A stretch of DNA of 64,000 nucleotides from Rhodocyclales bacterium (GCA_016235745.1 JACRJA010000017.1:1-64000), one strand, 5' to 3'. Positions 9,397-21,985 are shown, numbered from the stretch's first letter. Made by a program: numbers and translations. Notes: a model not told the origin generated them from the letters alone.

Positions 9397-11226
9397 CTAG
9401 GGAGGTTGGGGAAGGAGAGACGCGCCCGGAGCGCCGACGGGGGTGAGACGGGCTTTCTCGCGCAAAAGTTCGCCGAGGTGCACGGTTTCTTCTGGCGTGA
9501 GCTTGCGCTGGCGGCCAAGGGCGATGAGGGCGGTGATCTCGCGTTCGAGGCGGCGGCGGCGCAGGGTGTGTACGATGTCGCTCAGGGTGGATTCGGCGTC
9601 TTCCCAGGAATGCGTTTCTTCGAGGAGCGCTGCGGCGTGGCGGGAGAGCGCTTCGCCATGCTCGCTGTTGCGGAAGTGCTCGACGAGGGCGGCGGGGGTG
9701 GCGTGCGCATCGAGCGTGCCGACTTCTAGGGCGTCGATGAGGGCGGCGCAGGCGCGCCATTCGGGTTCAGGGTCGTCGAGCGGCAGGAGTTCGACCGGGA
9801 GCCGGGCGGCGAGCAGTGGGTGGGCGATGAGTAGCCGCAGCAGCAGGGCGGCAAGCGGCAGGGGGGCGCGGCGGGCGTGCGGGTGGGCGCGGCGCGGGGC
9901 CGCCGCCCGGGGCGAGGAGGGGGGAGCGGATTCGGCGGGCGGAATCCACTCATGCAGGGTCTCGATGGCGAGCCCGGTGCGTTCGGCAAGTTCCTTTTCT
10001 AGCTGCAGGCGCAGCATGGGGGCACGGATTTTGGCGATCAGCGGCTTGGCGAGGTGGGCGAGCCGGGCGCGCCCTTCGGCGGTGTGCAGGTCTTCGTCCC
10101 GCGTGAGTTCGTCGAAGAGGTAGGTGGTGAGCGGTTTGGCCGCCTCGGTGAGGAGGGCGCGGAAGGCGTCGGCGCCGTGGGCGCGCACGAAGCTGTCGGG
10201 GTCGTGCTCGGGGGGGAGGAAGACGAAACGCAGGCGGCTGTCGTCTTTGAGCGCTTCGAGGGAGTTTTCCAGCGCCCGCCAGGCGGCGCGGCGGCCGGCT
10301 TCGTCGCCGTCGAAGCAGAAGACGACCTGGTCGGTGAGCGCGAGCAGCGTGCGTACGTGTTCGCCGGTGGTGGCGGTGCCCAGCGCCGCGACGGAGTTGG
10401 TGAGGCCGTGCTGGGCGAGCATGATGACGTCGATGTAGCCTTCGGTGACCAGGGCAAAGCCCGCTTCGCGGATTCCGTCGCGCGCGAGCGCCAGGCCGTA
10501 GAGCGTGCGGCCTTTTTCGAAGAGGGGGGTCTCGGGGGAGTTGAGGTACTTGGGCTCGCCGCCGTCGAGGCTGCGTCCGCCGAAGGCGATGATTTTCCCT
10601 TGACGATCGTGGATGGGGAAGATGAGGCGGTCGCGGAAACGGTCGTAGCGTTTGCCGCTGTCGGCGTGGGCGATGACGAGGCCGGCTTTTTCGAGCAGCG
10701 GCTCGCCGTAGTGGGGGAAGACGGCCGAGAGCGCCTGCCATTCGGGTGGGGCGTAGCCCAGGCCGAAGCGCTCGGCGGTGGCAGGAAGAATGCCGCGCTG
10801 ATCGAGGTAGGCTCGGGCTTTGGGGCTGCGCGCGAGGCTGCGGCGGTAGAAGTCGGCCGCTTTGGCGTGCGCTTCCAGCAGGAGCTGGCGTTCGCTTTTT
10901 TGCTGCGCGGCTTCGGCGGCGGAGAGCGAGCCTTGGGCGCGCGGCACGGGGATGCCTACTTCGGCGGCGAGCGCTTCCACGGCGTCGACGAAGCCCAGCC
11001 CTTCGTATTCCATGAGGAAGGTGATGGCGGTGCCGTGCGCACCGCAGCCGAAGCAGTGGTAGAACTGCCTGGCGGGCGAGACGGAGAAGGAGGGCGTTTT
11101 TTCGCCGTGGAAGGGGCAGCAGGCGAAGTAGTTGGCGCCGGATTTCTTGAGCTTGAGGCGCTTGCCGACGACGTCGACGAGGTCGACGCGGGAGAGCAGC
11201 TCGTCGATGAAGTCGCGCGGGATCAT
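9397..11226 (-). CDS. dnaG: DNA primase
   Basis: 609 residues. It makes the RNA primers for replication. The N-terminal CHC2 zinc ribbon has ligands C37, H40, C58 and C61 (CCPFHGEKTPSFSV, HCFGCGAHG). The Toprim core follows (VTEGYIDVIMLAQHG, FDGDEAGRRAA). The C-terminal part holds the helicase-interacting region. The frame is open further upstream, but the ATG at 11226 (MIPRDFIDELL) is the conserved family start. It lies 132 bases after rpsU on the same strand. Confidence 0.97.
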   Translation of the reverse strand: MIPRDFIDELLSRVDLVDVVGKRLKLKKSGANYFACCPFHGEKTPSFSVSPARQFYHCFGCGAHGTAITFLMEYEGLGFVDAVEALAAEVGIPVPRAQGSLSAAEAAQQKSERQLLLEAHAKAADFYRRSLARSPKARAYLDQRGILPATAERFGLGYAPPEWQALSAVFPHYGEPLLEKAGLVIAHADSGKRYDRFRDRLIFPIHDRQGKIIAFGGRSLDGGEPKYLNSPETPLFEKGRTLYGLALARDGIREAGFALVTEGYIDVIMLAQHGLTNSVAALGTATTGEHVRTLLALTDQVVFCFDGDEAGRRAAWRALENSLEALKDDSRLRFVFLPPEHDPDSFVRAHGADAFRALLTEAAKPLTTYLFDELTRDEDLHTAEGRARLAHLAKPLIAKIRAPMLRLQLEKELAERTGLAIETLHEWIPPAESAPPSSPRAAAPRRAHPHARRAPLPLAALLLRLLIAHPLLAARLPVELLPLDDPEPEWRACAALIDALEVGTLDAHATPAALVEHFRNSEHGEALSRHAAALLEETHSWEDAESTLSDIVHTLRRRRLEREITALIALGRQRKLTPEETVHLGELLREKARLTPVGAPGASLLPQPP

Positions 11227-11358
11227 GGCCGGACGACCAGCGAAGGACGTCGCGCGATCGGCGTTCTTGGATGCGGGGGGTGCCGGACGGTGAAGGGGGT
11301 CACGGCAGGGGAGGCGCAACGGGGGCTGACGCGGTGCCCAGCCCCGGCCTGCATTCCA

Positions 11359-11571
11359 TCAATACATCTTGGGCGGAAGCATCTGGCTGCGCAGGCGCTT
11401 TTGATAGCGCTTGATGGCGGCAGCGCGCTTGCGCTTGCGTTCGGCGGTGGGCTTTTCATAGAACTCGCGCTTGCGCAGCTCGGTGAGGACACCGGCTTTC
11501 TCGACCGTGCGCTTGAAGCGGCGCACGGCGACTTCGACGGGTTCGTTTTCTTTGACGCGGATACCGGGCAT
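11359..11571 (-). CDS. rpsU: 30S ribosomal protein S21
   Basis: 70 residues, full length. It matches bS21 throughout ([40 protein letters not shown]) and is very basic. bS21 helps the 30S subunit to initiate on mRNA. It is the first gene of the rpsU-dnaG-rpoD operon and follows a strong promoter. Confidence 0.98.
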   Translation of the reverse strand: MPGIRVKENEPVEVAVRRFKRTVEKAGVLTELRKREFYEKPTAERKRKRAAAIKRYQKRLRSQMLPPKMY

Positions 11572-11609
11572 CTCGATCCTCGATTCGAATGGACGATACG
11601 AAAGCTCGG

Positions 11610-11638
11610 ATTATAGAGGTTGGAAAGAGGACTGGCAA
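11610..11638 (-). promoter_or_regulatory. sigma-70 promoter of the rpsU-dnaG-rpoD operon
   Basis: On the minus strand TTGCCA (11638-11633) and a perfect TATAAT (11615-11610) are 17 bases apart, about 40 bases before rpsU. Confidence 0.8.
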
Positions 11639-11645
11639 GGCGGTT

Positions 11646-11675
11646 TTGGTCATTCGCGGTGCCCGAAGGTACAAT
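11646..11675 (+). promoter_or_regulatory. sigma-70 promoter of tsaD
   Basis: TTGGTC (11646-11651) and TACAAT (11670-11675) are 18 bases apart and end 25 bases before the GTG start. This supports the short form of tsaD. Confidence 0.6.
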
Positions 11676-11700
11676 TTCCGCTTTTGCGCAAGGACGTGGC

Positions 11701-12720
11701 GTGCGTATTCTCGGGATCGAGTCTTCTTGCGACGAGACGGGCGTGGCGCTCTATGATACGGCGCAAGGCTTGCTCGCGCATCGCCTGCATACGCAGGCGC
11801 AGATGCATGCGACCTACGGGGGGGTGGTGCCGGAACTGGCTTCGCGGGATCATGTCCGCCGTCTGCCGGCGCTGGTGCGCGAGGTGATGTCCGATGGGCG
11901 CACGGACTGGACGGAGCTCGACGTGATCGCTTACACGGCAGGGCCGGGATTGGCGGGGGCCTTGCTGGTGGGGGCGAGTTTTGCCGAGAGCCTGGCGCTG
12001 GCGCTCGATCGGCCGACGCTGCCGGTACATCACCTCGAAGGGCATCTGCTCTCGCCGCTCTTAGCCGAGCCGCGGCCGCAGTTCCCCTTTCTTGCCTTGC
12101 TCGTCTCGGGCGGGCATACGCAGCTGATGGCGGTGCAGGGGGTAGGCGATTACCGTCTGCTGGGCGAGACGATCGACGATGCGGCCGGGGAGGCGTTCGA
12201 CAAGACGGCGAAGCTGTTGGGTTTGGGCTATCCGGGCGGGCCGGCGCTCGCGGCACTCGCCGAGGAGGGGGATCCCGCGCGCTTTGCCTTGCCGCGGCCT
12301 TTGTTGCACGCGCCGACGCTCGATTTCAGCTTTAGCGGCTTGAAGACCGCCGTGGCGCTGAAAGTGGGTTCGCCCGACTGGCGGCCGGAGTTCGCGGCGG
12401 ATCTGGCGGCTTCTTTCCAGGAGGCGGTGGTCGAGGTGCTGGTGGCGAAGACGGTGGCGGCGGTGCGCGCCACGGGTTTGAAGCGCGTGGTCGTGGCCGG
12501 CGGGGTCGGGGCGAACCGCCGTCTGCGCCAAGCCTTGGCTGCGGCTGGGGCGGAAGAGGGGTTTTCGGTGTTCTATCCGGACGTGGCGCTATGTACCGAC
12601 AACGGGGCGATGATCGCTTTTGCGGCGGCGCTGCGGCTGGAAGCGGGGGCAGAGGTGAAACGGGACCGGCGCATCGAGGTGCGTCCGCGCTGGGCGCTGG
12701 AAGGGGTGCGTCAAGCTTGA
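11701..12720 (+). CDS. tsaD: tRNA N6-adenosine threonylcarbamoyltransferase
   Basis: 339 residues from the GTG at 11701, the family length. An in-frame ATG at 11620 exists but would add 27 unrelated residues and lies upstream of the promoter. AAGGA precedes the GTG. TsaD transfers the threonylcarbamoyl group to A37 of ANN-decoding tRNAs, together with TsaB and TsaE. ASKHA-fold motifs: [12 protein letters not shown] at the N-terminus, the metal-binding H111-LEG-H115, VSGGHTQL, and the C-terminal [10 protein letters not shown]. It ends 10 bases inside the 3' end of the convergent plsY. Confidence 0.97.
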   Translation: MRILGIESSCDETGVALYDTAQGLLAHRLHTQAQMHATYGGVVPELASRDHVRRLPALVREVMSDGRTDWTELDVIAYTAGPGLAGALLVGASFAESLALALDRPTLPVHHLEGHLLSPLLAEPRPQFPFLALLVSGGHTQLMAVQGVGDYRLLGETIDDAAGEAFDKTAKLLGLGYPGGPALAALAEEGDPARFALPRPLLHAPTLDFSFSGLKTAVALKVGSPDWRPEFAADLAASFQEAVVEVLVAKTVAAVRATGLKRVVVAGGVGANRRLRQALAAAGAEEGFSVFYPDVALCTDNGAMIAFAAALRLEAGAEVKRDRRIEVRPRWALEGVRQA

Positions 12721-13334
12721 TCGGCGGGGGCCTTGCGCCGGGGCCGTCCGCGGCCGAATTTGGGTTCGGTGCCATTGAGCAGCTGGCGGATGTTGCGCCG
12801 GTGCCGCCAGAAGAGGACGGTCGACATGGCGGCGATGACGAGGACGACGTCACGCGGTAGCGCGAGCAGCAGGGCGAGGAAAGGAGCGCCGGCGGCGGCA
12901 GTGAGGGCGGCGAGCGACGAGTAGCGGGTGACGAAGGCGACGACGAGCCAGATGCCGGCGGCGGCGAGCGCGAGCGCCGGTTGCAGGCCGGCGAGTACGC
13001 CCAGCGCCGTGGCCACACCCTTGCCGCCGCGAAAGCGCAGGAAGAGGCTGTAGACGTGCCCGAGGAAGGCGGCGAGCCCTGCGAGCGCGGCGGTCGTGAC
13101 GTCCGCGCCGAGCCGGTGCACGAGCCAGACGGCGAACCAGCCCTTGGCGGCGTCGCCCGCGAGCGTGAAGAGCGCCGCGGCTTTGTGACCGCTGCGCAGC
13201 ACGTTGGTGGCGCCGGGGTTGCCTGAGCCGTAGGAGCGCGGATCGGGCAGGCCGAAGAGGCGGCTTGCGAGGATGGCGAAGGGAATCGAGCCGATCGCGT
13301 AGCCCATCAGGACGAAAAGCAGGATCTTGGGCAT
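12711..13334 (-). CDS. plsY: Glycerol-3-phosphate acyltransferase (acyl-phosphate type)
   Basis: 207 residues starting at ATG 13334 ([19 protein letters not shown]). The integral membrane enzyme acylates glycerol-3-phosphate with acyl-phosphate, the first step of phospholipid synthesis. Family motifs are visible: [21 protein letters not shown] (the SGNxGATN loop) and [15 protein letters not shown]. Five or so hydrophobic segments alternate with these loops. It converges on tsaD with a 10-base overlap. Its upstream gap holds repeat copy A. Confidence 0.95.
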   Translation of the reverse strand: MPKILLFVLMGYAIGSIPFAILASRLFGLPDPRSYGSGNPGATNVLRSGHKAAALFTLAGDAAKGWFAVWLVHRLGADVTTAALAGLAAFLGHVYSLFLRFRGGKGVATALGVLAGLQPALALAAAGIWLVVAFVTRYSSLAALTAAAGAPFLALLLALPRDVVLVIAAMSTVLFWRHRRNIRQLLNGTEPKFGRGRPRRKAPADQA

Positions 13335-13401
13335 CGGGCGATGATCCAGAGGGAAATATCCTAGTTTACCCCAGCTTTGGCCGGGGTGTGGCAACGGAAG
13401 G

Positions 13402-13545
13402 GGGCGCCGCGAACAGCCGTCGCGAGCGGCTGCAGGGCAAGGCGCCCGGAGCGCAGCCGGCGAGACCTATCATGGAGATAGGCGAGCCTGCGAGCACCGC
13501 GCAACGCCGCCATGCGGCCGCGCAGTAGGTTGTTCGAGGTGCCCT
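13402..13545 (+). repeat. ~145-bp palindromic-ended repeat, copy A
   Basis: It starts GGGCGCCGCGAAC and ends GTTCGAGGTGCCC, imperfect inverted ends. The interior has AGCGGCTGCAGGGCAAGGCG and GAGCACCGCGCAACGCCGCC. It fills the plsY-folB gap. The folB Shine-Dalgarno begins right after its end. Confidence 0.85.
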
Positions 13546-13556
13546 AGGGAGGAGAG

Positions 13557-13919
13557 ATGGACAGCATTTTCATCGAAGGCTTGCGGGTCGAGGCGCGGGT
13601 GGGGGTGTATGCGCGCGAGCAGGCGGCGCCGCAGACCTTGACGATCGACTTGAGTCTGGGTATTCCGCCCGAGGCGGGACGAGGCGATGAACTGGCGACG
13701 ACGATCGATTACGCCCGGGTGATCGACCGGGTGAAGGAGGAGCTTGCCGGACGACATTTCGGTTTGCTCGAGCGGCTGGGGGAGCATCTGGTCGGGATGC
13801 TCTTTGCCGAATTCGACGCTTCGTGGGTGCGGGTGAAGATCGCCAAGATTGGCGTGCGCCCGGAGGTGAAGAACGTGGGAATCCTTTTGGAGCGCAGGCG
13901 GGACGGAGAGGGAAAGTAA
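13557..13919 (+). CDS. folB: Dihydroneopterin aldolase
   Basis: 120 residues, the standard length. MDSIFIEGLRVEARVGVYAREQ is the hallmark N-terminus, with the conserved Glu of the pterin pocket. LATTIDYARVIDRVKEE and LLERLGEHLVGMLFAEF follow the FolB pattern. It cleaves dihydroneopterin to 6-hydroxymethyl-dihydropterin in folate synthesis. GGGAGGAG stands just before the ATG, abutting repeat copy A, so its expression signals are either in or immediately beside the repeat. Confidence 0.95.
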   Translation: MDSIFIEGLRVEARVGVYAREQAAPQTLTIDLSLGIPPEAGRGDELATTIDYARVIDRVKEELAGRHFGLLERLGEHLVGMLFAEFDASWVRVKIAKIGVRPEVKNVGILLERRRDGEGK

Positions 13920-13951
13920 AAAGAAAAACCGCCGGTGGAGCGCCGGCGGTT
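13918..13951 (-). terminator. Terminator of the hns-like gene
   Basis: An AACCGCCGG/CCGGCGGTT hairpin is followed on the minus strand by TTTTTCTTTTT. It overlaps the last codon of the convergent folB. Confidence 0.85.
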
Positions 13952-13967
13952 CGGAAGCGGCAGTCGA

Positions 13968-14291
13968 TTACTTGATTTCGAGTTCTTCGGCGGAACGGCC
14001 GGAATTGGTCCACTCGGTGAACCATTTGGGTGCGCGGCCGTGGCCGTTCCAGGTGATGTTGGGATTTTCTGGGTGACGGTATTTGGGAGGTTTCTTGCCG
14101 GAATCCCTTTCTTTTTTCTCCCCCTTCAGAAGCCCAAGGGCTTCGTCCAGCGAGATGCCCATTTCTTTGGCGAGCTGGGTCACCCGGGCTTTGAATTGAG
14201 ACCGGGCTTCGCGGCGACGCCGTTCGAATTCGTGTTCGATGTCTTTCTTGAGCTGTTCGAGTTCTTCGAGACTGAGTGAGGTGAGGTCCAT
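13968..14291 (-). CDS. H-NS family nucleoid-associated protein
   Basis: 107 residues from the ATG at 14291. The N-terminus is a coiled-coil oligomerisation region (LSLEELEQLKKDIEHEFERR). After a Lys-rich linker the C-terminal domain carries the H-NS DNA-binding core YRHPENPNITWNGHGRAPKW. The TWNGHGRAPKW motif corresponds to the AT-hook-like loop that inserts in the minor groove. H-NS proteins silence AT-rich acquired DNA, relevant here because this window has at least two AT-rich islands. An in-frame ATG at 14333 is ruled out because it overlaps the probable -10 TATAAT. Confidence 0.92.
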   Translation of the reverse strand: MDLTSLSLEELEQLKKDIEHEFERRRREARSQFKARVTQLAKEMGISLDEALGLLKGEKKERDSGKKPPKYRHPENPNITWNGHGRAPKWFTEWTNSGRSAEELEIK

Positions 14292-14321
14292 GATATTCTG
14301 AATGGAGTGGAAGAAGAGGTC

Positions 14322-14350
14322 ATTATACCTCATCTTTCGTTCTTGAAAAG
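14322..14350 (-). promoter_or_regulatory. Probable promoter of the hns-like gene
   Basis: A perfect TATAAT on the minus strand (14327-14322) lies 30 bases before the ATG. The -35 is weak (CTTTTC or TTTCAA near 14343-14350). Confidence 0.5.
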
Positions 14351-14358
14351 GGCTCTTT

Positions 14359-15309
14359 TCATGCTCTGGGGTGATGGCGGCGATAAAGGGCTTCCAGACG
14401 GGCGCGGGCGATGTGGGTGTAGATTTGGGTGGTGGAAATGTCGGCGTGTCCGAGCAACAATTGCACGGCGCGAAGGTCGGCGCCGTGATCGAGCAAATGG
14501 GTGGCAAAGGCGTGGCGTAAAGTATGGGGGGAGAGCCGCTCGGGGGCGATGCCGCAGCGAATCGCGTGTTCCTTGATGATCTGCCAGCAGCGCTGCCGCG
14601 TCATGGCTTCGCCGCGGCGGTTGAGGAAAAGGGTTTCTTCCCGCTTTCTGCCAAGAAGCACGGGGCGCGCTTCCTGCCAATAGCGTTCGAGCCAGCGCAG
14701 CGCTTCTTCGCCCAAGGGGACGAGCCGTTCTTTGCCGCCTTTGCCGAGCACGCGCAGCCAGCCTTCGTTGCGCTCGATCTGGTGCGTCTGCAGTCCCACG
14801 AGTTCGCTCACGCGCAGGCCGGTGGCGTAGAGAGTTTCGAGCATCGCTTTGTCGCGCAGGCCGAGCGGGGTGGCGACGTCGGGGGCGGCAAGCAGGCGCT
14901 CCACGTCCGTTTCGGTGAGCGTCTTGGGGCGGCGCGGCGGCAGCAGCGGCGGTTGCAGGGTGGCGGTGGGGTCGCGGGCGATGGCGCCTTCGCGCAGCAG
15001 CCAGCGGTAGTAGCGCCGCCAGCTCGCGAGCAGCCGCCGCTGGCTGGTGGCCTTGTTGCGGCGGCTGAACTCGGCGAGATAGGCAAGGAGATCGGCGCTG
15101 GCCGCGGTGCGCGGGTCGAGCCCGGCGCGCTGGGCCCAGAGGAAGAATTGGGTGAGGTCGCTGCGATAGGCGGCGAGCGTGGCCGGTGCGAGCCCTTCTT
15201 CCAGCCAAAGGGTCTGCACGAAGGCCTCGAGCGAGGCGTCCAGCGCCGGGGCGAGCGGCTCGGCTGCTTCGTTCAGCGCCGGATCTCGCCTTGGCCGAGC
15301 ACGATCCAT
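14359..15309 (-). CDS. xerD: Site-specific tyrosine recombinase XerD
   Basis: It resolves chromosome dimers at dif together with XerC and FtsK. From the conserved N-terminal [13 protein letters not shown] to the end there are 290 residues. The catalytic domain shows [12 protein letters not shown] (Arg), [12 protein letters not shown] (Lys), [15 protein letters not shown] (His-x-x-Arg), [13 protein letters not shown] (His and nucleophile Tyr) and the C-terminal HHPRA typical of XerD. The start is uncertain: no ATG, GTG or TTG occurs at the expected N-terminus. Options are the ATG at 15309, 37 bases inside proA, or a CTG at 15276 forming CTGA with the proA stop. I give the ATG form. Confidence 0.9.
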   Translation of the reverse strand: MDRARPRRDPALNEAAEPLAPALDASLEAFVQTLWLEEGLAPATLAAYRSDLTQFFLWAQRAGLDPRTAASADLLAYLAEFSRRNKATSQRRLLASWRRYYRWLLREGAIARDPTATLQPPLLPPRRPKTLTETDVERLLAAPDVATPLGLRDKAMLETLYATGLRVSELVGLQTHQIERNEGWLRVLGKGGKERLVPLGEEALRWLERYWQEARPVLLGRKREETLFLNRRGEAMTRQRCWQIIKEHAIRCGIAPERLSPHTLRHAFATHLLDHGADLRAVQLLLGHADISTTQIYTHIARARLEALYRRHHPRA

Positions 15310-16553
15310 TTCTGGCTGGTGAGCCCTTCGAGTCCGACCGGTCCGCGGGCGTGGATCTTGTCGGTAGAGATGCCGATCTCGGCGCCGAGCCCGTATTCGA
15401 AGCCGTCGGCGAAGCGGGTGGAGGCGTTGACCATCACCGAGGCGGAGTCGACTTCGCGCAGAAAGCGCAGGGCGGCGCCGTAGTCTTCGGTGAGGATGGC
15501 GTCGGTGTGATGCGAGCCGTAGCGTTCGATGTGCTCGATCGCTTCGTCGAGGTCGGCGACGACGCGAATGGCAATGATGGGGGCGAGGTATTCTTCGCGC
15601 CAGTCTTCCTCGGTGGCGGCCTTGAGGAGCGCGGCGGGCAGGCCGTGGCGCTGCAGGAGGGTGAGCGCGCGCGGGCAGCAGCGCATCTCTACGCCGTGGC
15701 CGGCGAACATGCGCCCGATCTCGGGGAGATGGCGCTCGGCCAGCGCTTCGTCGATGAGCAGCGTCTCGGCGGCGTTGCACACGCCGTAGCGGTGCGTCTT
15801 GGCGTTTTCGACGATGGGCAGCACCTTGGCCGGGTCGGCGGCGGCGTGCACGTAGACGTGGCAGTTGCCGTCGAGGTGCTTGATGACCGGCACGCGGGCG
15901 TCTTTCATCACCGCTTCGATGAGTCCCTTGCCGCCGCGCGGGACGATGACGTCGACCACTTCGGGCGAGGCGACGAGCCGAGGGACGAGCGCGCGTTCGG
16001 TGGTTTCGACGAGCTGCATCGCGGCAAGCGGCAAGCCGGCGGCTTCGAGTCCGGCGCGGATGCAGCGGGCGATCGCCCGGTTGCTCTGCAGGGCTTCCTT
16101 GCCGCCGCGCAGGATGGCGGCGTTGCCGGATTTGAGGCACAGGGCGGCGGCGTCGGCGGTGACGTTGGGGCGCGCTTCGTAGATGATGCCGATCACGCCC
16201 AGGGGCACGCGCATCTTGCCGACCTGGATGCCGCTGGGGCGGCGCTTGACTTCGTCGATCTCGCCCACGGGGTCGGGCAGCGCCGCGACCTGGGCCACGC
16301 CTTCGGCCATCGTCTCTAGACCCTTTTCGCTCAGGGTGAGGCGGTCGATGAGGGCGGGGGAAAGTCCGGCCGCGCGGGCGGCGGCGAGGTCGGTTTCGTT
16401 GGCGGCGAGCACTTCGTCGCGCTGGCGCCGCAGCGCGTCGGCCGCGGCGAGGAGCGCGGCGTTCTTCGCCTGGGTCGAGGCTTTGGCCATGGCGCGCGCG
16501 GCCTGGCGGGCGGCGCGGCCGAGGTCGGCGAGGTAGCGGTCGAGTTCCGTCAT
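15273..16553 (-). CDS. proA: Gamma-glutamyl phosphate reductase
   Basis: 426 residues, full length. It reduces glutamyl-5-phosphate to glutamate-5-semialdehyde with NADPH in proline synthesis. The aldehyde dehydrogenase fold is marked by [34 protein letters not shown] and the catalytic Cys259 in [11 protein letters not shown]. The C-terminus has [20 protein letters not shown]. It lies upstream of xerD with overlapping ends and 25 bases downstream of holA. proB is not in the window. Confidence 0.97.
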   Translation of the reverse strand: MTELDRYLADLGRAARQAARAMAKASTQAKNAALLAAADALRRQRDEVLAANETDLAAARAAGLSPALIDRLTLSEKGLETMAEGVAQVAALPDPVGEIDEVKRRPSGIQVGKMRVPLGVIGIIYEARPNVTADAAALCLKSGNAAILRGGKEALQSNRAIARCIRAGLEAAGLPLAAMQLVETTERALVPRLVASPEVVDVIVPRGGKGLIEAVMKDARVPVIKHLDGNCHVYVHAAADPAKVLPIVENAKTHRYGVCNAAETLLIDEALAERHLPEIGRMFAGHGVEMRCCPRALTLLQRHGLPAALLKAATEEDWREEYLAPIIAIRVVADLDEAIEHIERYGSHHTDAILTEDYGAALRFLREVDSASVMVNASTRFADGFEYGLGAEIGISTDKIHARGPVGLEGLTSQKWIVLGQGEIRR

Positions 16554-16578
16554 GGCGTACTCCGGTGGTCGAATGGGG

Positions 16579-17604
16579 TCAGGCGGCGCGTCCGCGGGGC
16601 GGGGCCATGCTCAGGGAGATGAGGAGCCGCTCGGCTTCCAGGGCGAAGTCGCCGGCCTCGGCGCCTTTGGCGATGCGGTCGAGCCGGGCGCAGGCGGTGA
16701 GCGCGGCGCGCAAGGGCGGGAGCCGGCGGGCGCTGTGCTCGATGGCGCGTTTTTCTTCGGGGCGGAAGACGCGTTCCTGGCGCCAGAGCGCTTCGAGCGG
16801 CGCGCGCTGTGCAAGCGCTTCCTGGGCAGCAGCGATGAGGCGCAGGGCCGCGGCGATCGCCCACAGCAGCAGCGGCGCGGCGCAGCCCTCTGCCGTGAGC
16901 GTGCGCAGCAGGCGCAGGGCGCGCAGCGCGTCGCCTTCGAGTACGGCCTGGCGCAGCGCCTCGGGATCGTAGCGGGCGAGGTCGAAGACCGCGGCGCGCA
17001 CTGCTTCTTCCGGCAGCGGCCCTGGGGGAAAGAGCAGGGCGAGCTTCTCCAGTTCCTGCCGCGCGGCGAGGAGGTTTCCTTCCGTGCGTTCGGCGAGCAA
17101 GCGCAAGAGCTCGGGCGAGGCGCTCTGGCCTTGGCGAGCGAGCCGTTCGCGCCACCATTCGGGAAGCTGCTCGCGCGGGGGGGCGTTGGCTTCCACCGCC
17201 ACGGCGTGCTGCTCGAGGGCGGCGAACCAGGCGCTCTTGCGCGCCTGCCAGTCGAGCTCGCCCAAGATGACGAGCAGGATCGTCTCGGGGAGCGGTTTTT
17301 TTGCTCGCTCAGCGAGCCAGGCGGCGCCTTCCGTGCCCGGCTTGCCTTGCGGCAGGCGCAGCTCGAGGAACCGGCGGCTGGCGAAGAGCGAGCGGCTGTC
17401 GGCTTCCTGGCTGAGTCGTTCCCAGGAGAAATTGGCTTCGGCGACGAAGACGAGCCGTTCGTCGAAGCCGAGCGCGCGGGCGCGGGCGCGGATGGCGTCG
17501 GCGGCTTCCTGCACCAGCAGCGGCTCGTCGCCATGGACCGCCCACACGGGTTCCAGCGTTTGGCGTTCGAGGTGGCGGGCAAGTCGCGCGAGCGGCAGTT
17601 TCAT
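16579..17604 (-). CDS. holA: DNA polymerase III subunit delta
   Basis: 341 residues. Delta opens the beta clamp within the clamp loader. N-terminal [20 protein letters not shown] matches the family, as does [20 protein letters not shown] in the middle (the EGNLxAAxQExEKL signature) and [20 protein letters not shown]. Its ATG overlaps the lptE stop (ATGA), so the two are translationally coupled, an arrangement common in proteobacteria (leuS-lptE-holA). Confidence 0.95.
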   Translation of the reverse strand: MKLPLARLARHLERQTLEPVWAVHGDEPLLVQEAADAIRARARALGFDERLVFVAEANFSWERLSQEADSRSLFASRRFLELRLPQGKPGTEGAAWLAERAKKPLPETILLVILGELDWQARKSAWFAALEQHAVAVEANAPPREQLPEWWRERLARQGQSASPELLRLLAERTEGNLLAARQELEKLALLFPPGPLPEEAVRAAVFDLARYDPEALRQAVLEGDALRALRLLRTLTAEGCAAPLLLWAIAAALRLIAAAQEALAQRAPLEALWRQERVFRPEEKRAIEHSARRLPPLRAALTACARLDRIAKGAEAGDFALEAERLLISLSMAPPRGRAA

Positions 17605-18119
17605 TTGCGGCTGGCAAGCGTGCGGCCGATCATGAGGATCATCTGGTCGACGAGTTGCTGGCGCATGTCGGCGTAGAGGAGCTGTTCCTCTTTTTCCCGG
17701 GCGGTGATCAGATCGTCGTCATAGCTGTAGTCGCGCTCGGCGCTGAGCTCGGTAGAAGGGAGGAGTTCCTGTCCTTCCTTGTCGAGCACGCGGAAACGCA
17801 GGTGCGCGCGGATCAGGTATTCCCGCACCTTGCCGTCGGGGGTGAGCGAGAGGATGTCGCGTTCTTCGCGGTAGGAGAGGATGTCGAGGCGCAGCTCGGC
17901 GGCTTCGGGCGGTTCGACCCAGCGCGTTTCGCTGCCGGACAAGCGCCGGTCGATCGCTCGCCCGAGGGGGCTGGTGCGCGGGACGTTGCCGATCTGCACC
18001 GTGGGCGCGCCGAGCCCGGCCATGCCGCGCGGCCGGAAGCCGCAGCCGGCGAGCGCCAACCCTGCGGCGGCGAACAGCAGGCGGCGCCGGGAGAAGGAAG
18101 GAAGCGAAGGCTCGGCCAT
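17601..18119 (-). CDS. lptE: LPS-assembly lipoprotein LptE
   Basis: 172 residues from ATG 18119. The N-terminus has SRRRLLFAAAGLALAGC, a lipoprotein signal with lipidation Cys26, followed by GFRPRG, typical of LptE. It forms the outer-membrane plug complex with LptD and guides lipopolysaccharide to the surface. The mature part contains LRLDILSYREERDILSLTPD and a C-terminal helix. It lies 10 bases after leuS and overlaps holA. Confidence 0.92.
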   Translation of the reverse strand: MAEPSLPSFSRRRLLFAAAGLALAGCGFRPRGMAGLGAPTVQIGNVPRTSPLGRAIDRRLSGSETRWVEPPEAAELRLDILSYREERDILSLTPDGKVREYLIRAHLRFRVLDKEGQELLPSTELSAERDYSYDDDLITAREKEEQLLYADMRQQLVDQMILMIGRTLASRK

Positions 18120-18129
18120 CGGGATTTCC

Positions 18130-20897
<2,768 letters not shown>

Positions 20898-20919
20898 AAT
20901 GTGTACTCGCGGAGGACGT

Positions 20920-21945
20920 ATGAAAAAAACGCTCACGACGATGGCGGTGCTGACGGCGACGCTCTTCGCCCCGGGGCTGCGGGCCGAAGAAGCGGTGGTC
21001 AACGTCTATTCGACGCGCCACTATCCCACCGACACCCGCCTCTACGAGAGTTTCACCGCCGCCACTGGCATCAAGGTGAATCTGGTCGAAGGGCAGGAAG
21101 ACCCGCTCATCGAGCGCATCCGCGCCGAGGGGGAGAACAGCCCAGCCGACGTGCTCATCACGGTCGATGCCGGGCGGCTGTGGCGCGCCGAGCAGATGGG
21201 GCTGTTTGAACCGATCCGCTCGGAGCGGCTGGAGGCGCGCATCCCGGCGCATTTCCGCCATCCGGAAGGGAAGTGGTTCGGCTTTTCCTACCGTGCGCGC
21301 GTCCTCGTCTATAACAAGGCGGCGGTGTCGCGCGACGAGATCAAGCGCTACGCCGATCTGGCCGATCCGAAATGGAAAGGGCGCGTGTGCGTGCGCTCTT
21401 CGGGCAACGTCTACAACCTCTCGCTGCTCGCGGCGCTCATTGAACACTGGGGGGAGGAGAAGGCGCGCGCCTGGGCGCAGGGAGTGAAGGACAACATGGC
21501 CCGTCCGCCGCAGGGTTCCGACACCGATCAGATCAAGGCGGTGGCCGTCGGCGAGTGCGACGTGGCGCTGGTCAATCACTACTATTACGCGCGCTTTCTT
21601 GCCTCCGACAAGCCTGAGGACATGAACCTCGTGCGCAAGGTCGGGCTGGTGTGGCCCGACCAGGAGGAGTACGGCACCCACGTGAACATCTCCGGAGCCG
21701 GGGTGGTGCGCACCGCGCCGCACAAGGAGGCCGCGATCCGCTTCCTCGAGTATCTGGCGAGCGACGAGGCGCAGGGTTACTTCGCGGTGGGCAACAACGA
21801 ATGGCCTACGGTACCCGGTGTGGCCTATCGCAACCGCGTGCTCGCTTCATTGGGCGAATTCAGGATCGATCCCTTGCCGGTGGCGGTGCTGGGCAAGAAT
21901 CAGCCGCTGGCGCAGAGGATTTTCGACGAGGTGGGCTGGCGCTGA
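20920..21945 (+). CDS. fbpA: Iron(III) ABC transporter, periplasmic binding protein
   Basis: 341 residues from ATG 20920, with GGAGG 5 bases upstream. The signal peptide MKKTLTTMAVLTATLFAPGL ends near ...LRAEE. The mature protein begins VVNVYSTRHYPTDTRLYESF, typical of FbpA/FutA ferric-binding proteins. Paired tyrosines that bind Fe(III) are in LVNHYYYARFLAS. NISGAGVVRTAPHKEAAIRF and FLEYLASDEAQGYFA are family landmarks. The permease and ATPase follow downstream but on different strands. Fur-type control is predicted. Confidence 0.95.
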   Translation: MKKTLTTMAVLTATLFAPGLRAEEAVVNVYSTRHYPTDTRLYESFTAATGIKVNLVEGQEDPLIERIRAEGENSPADVLITVDAGRLWRAEQMGLFEPIRSERLEARIPAHFRHPEGKWFGFSYRARVLVYNKAAVSRDEIKRYADLADPKWKGRVCVRSSGNVYNLSLLAALIEHWGEEKARAWAQGVKDNMARPPQGSDTDQIKAVAVGECDVALVNHYYYARFLASDKPEDMNLVRKVGLVWPDQEEYGTHVNISGAGVVRTAPHKEAAIRFLEYLASDEAQGYFAVGNNEWPTVPGVAYRNRVLASLGEFRIDPLPVAVLGKNQPLAQRIFDEVGWR

Positions 21946-21985
21946 GACCAGGGCGCACGCTACGGTTTTCCCTCGTTCGATGAAT

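Noticed and set aside
10054-11616. 520-codon plus-strand frame opposite dnaG and rpsU
   Set aside because: Spans two confident genes in antisense and lacks any domain.
11620-11700. Longer tsaD start at ATG 11620
   Set aside because: It would begin before the predicted promoter and add 27 residues not seen in TsaD; the GTG at 11701 fits family length and has AAGGA upstream.
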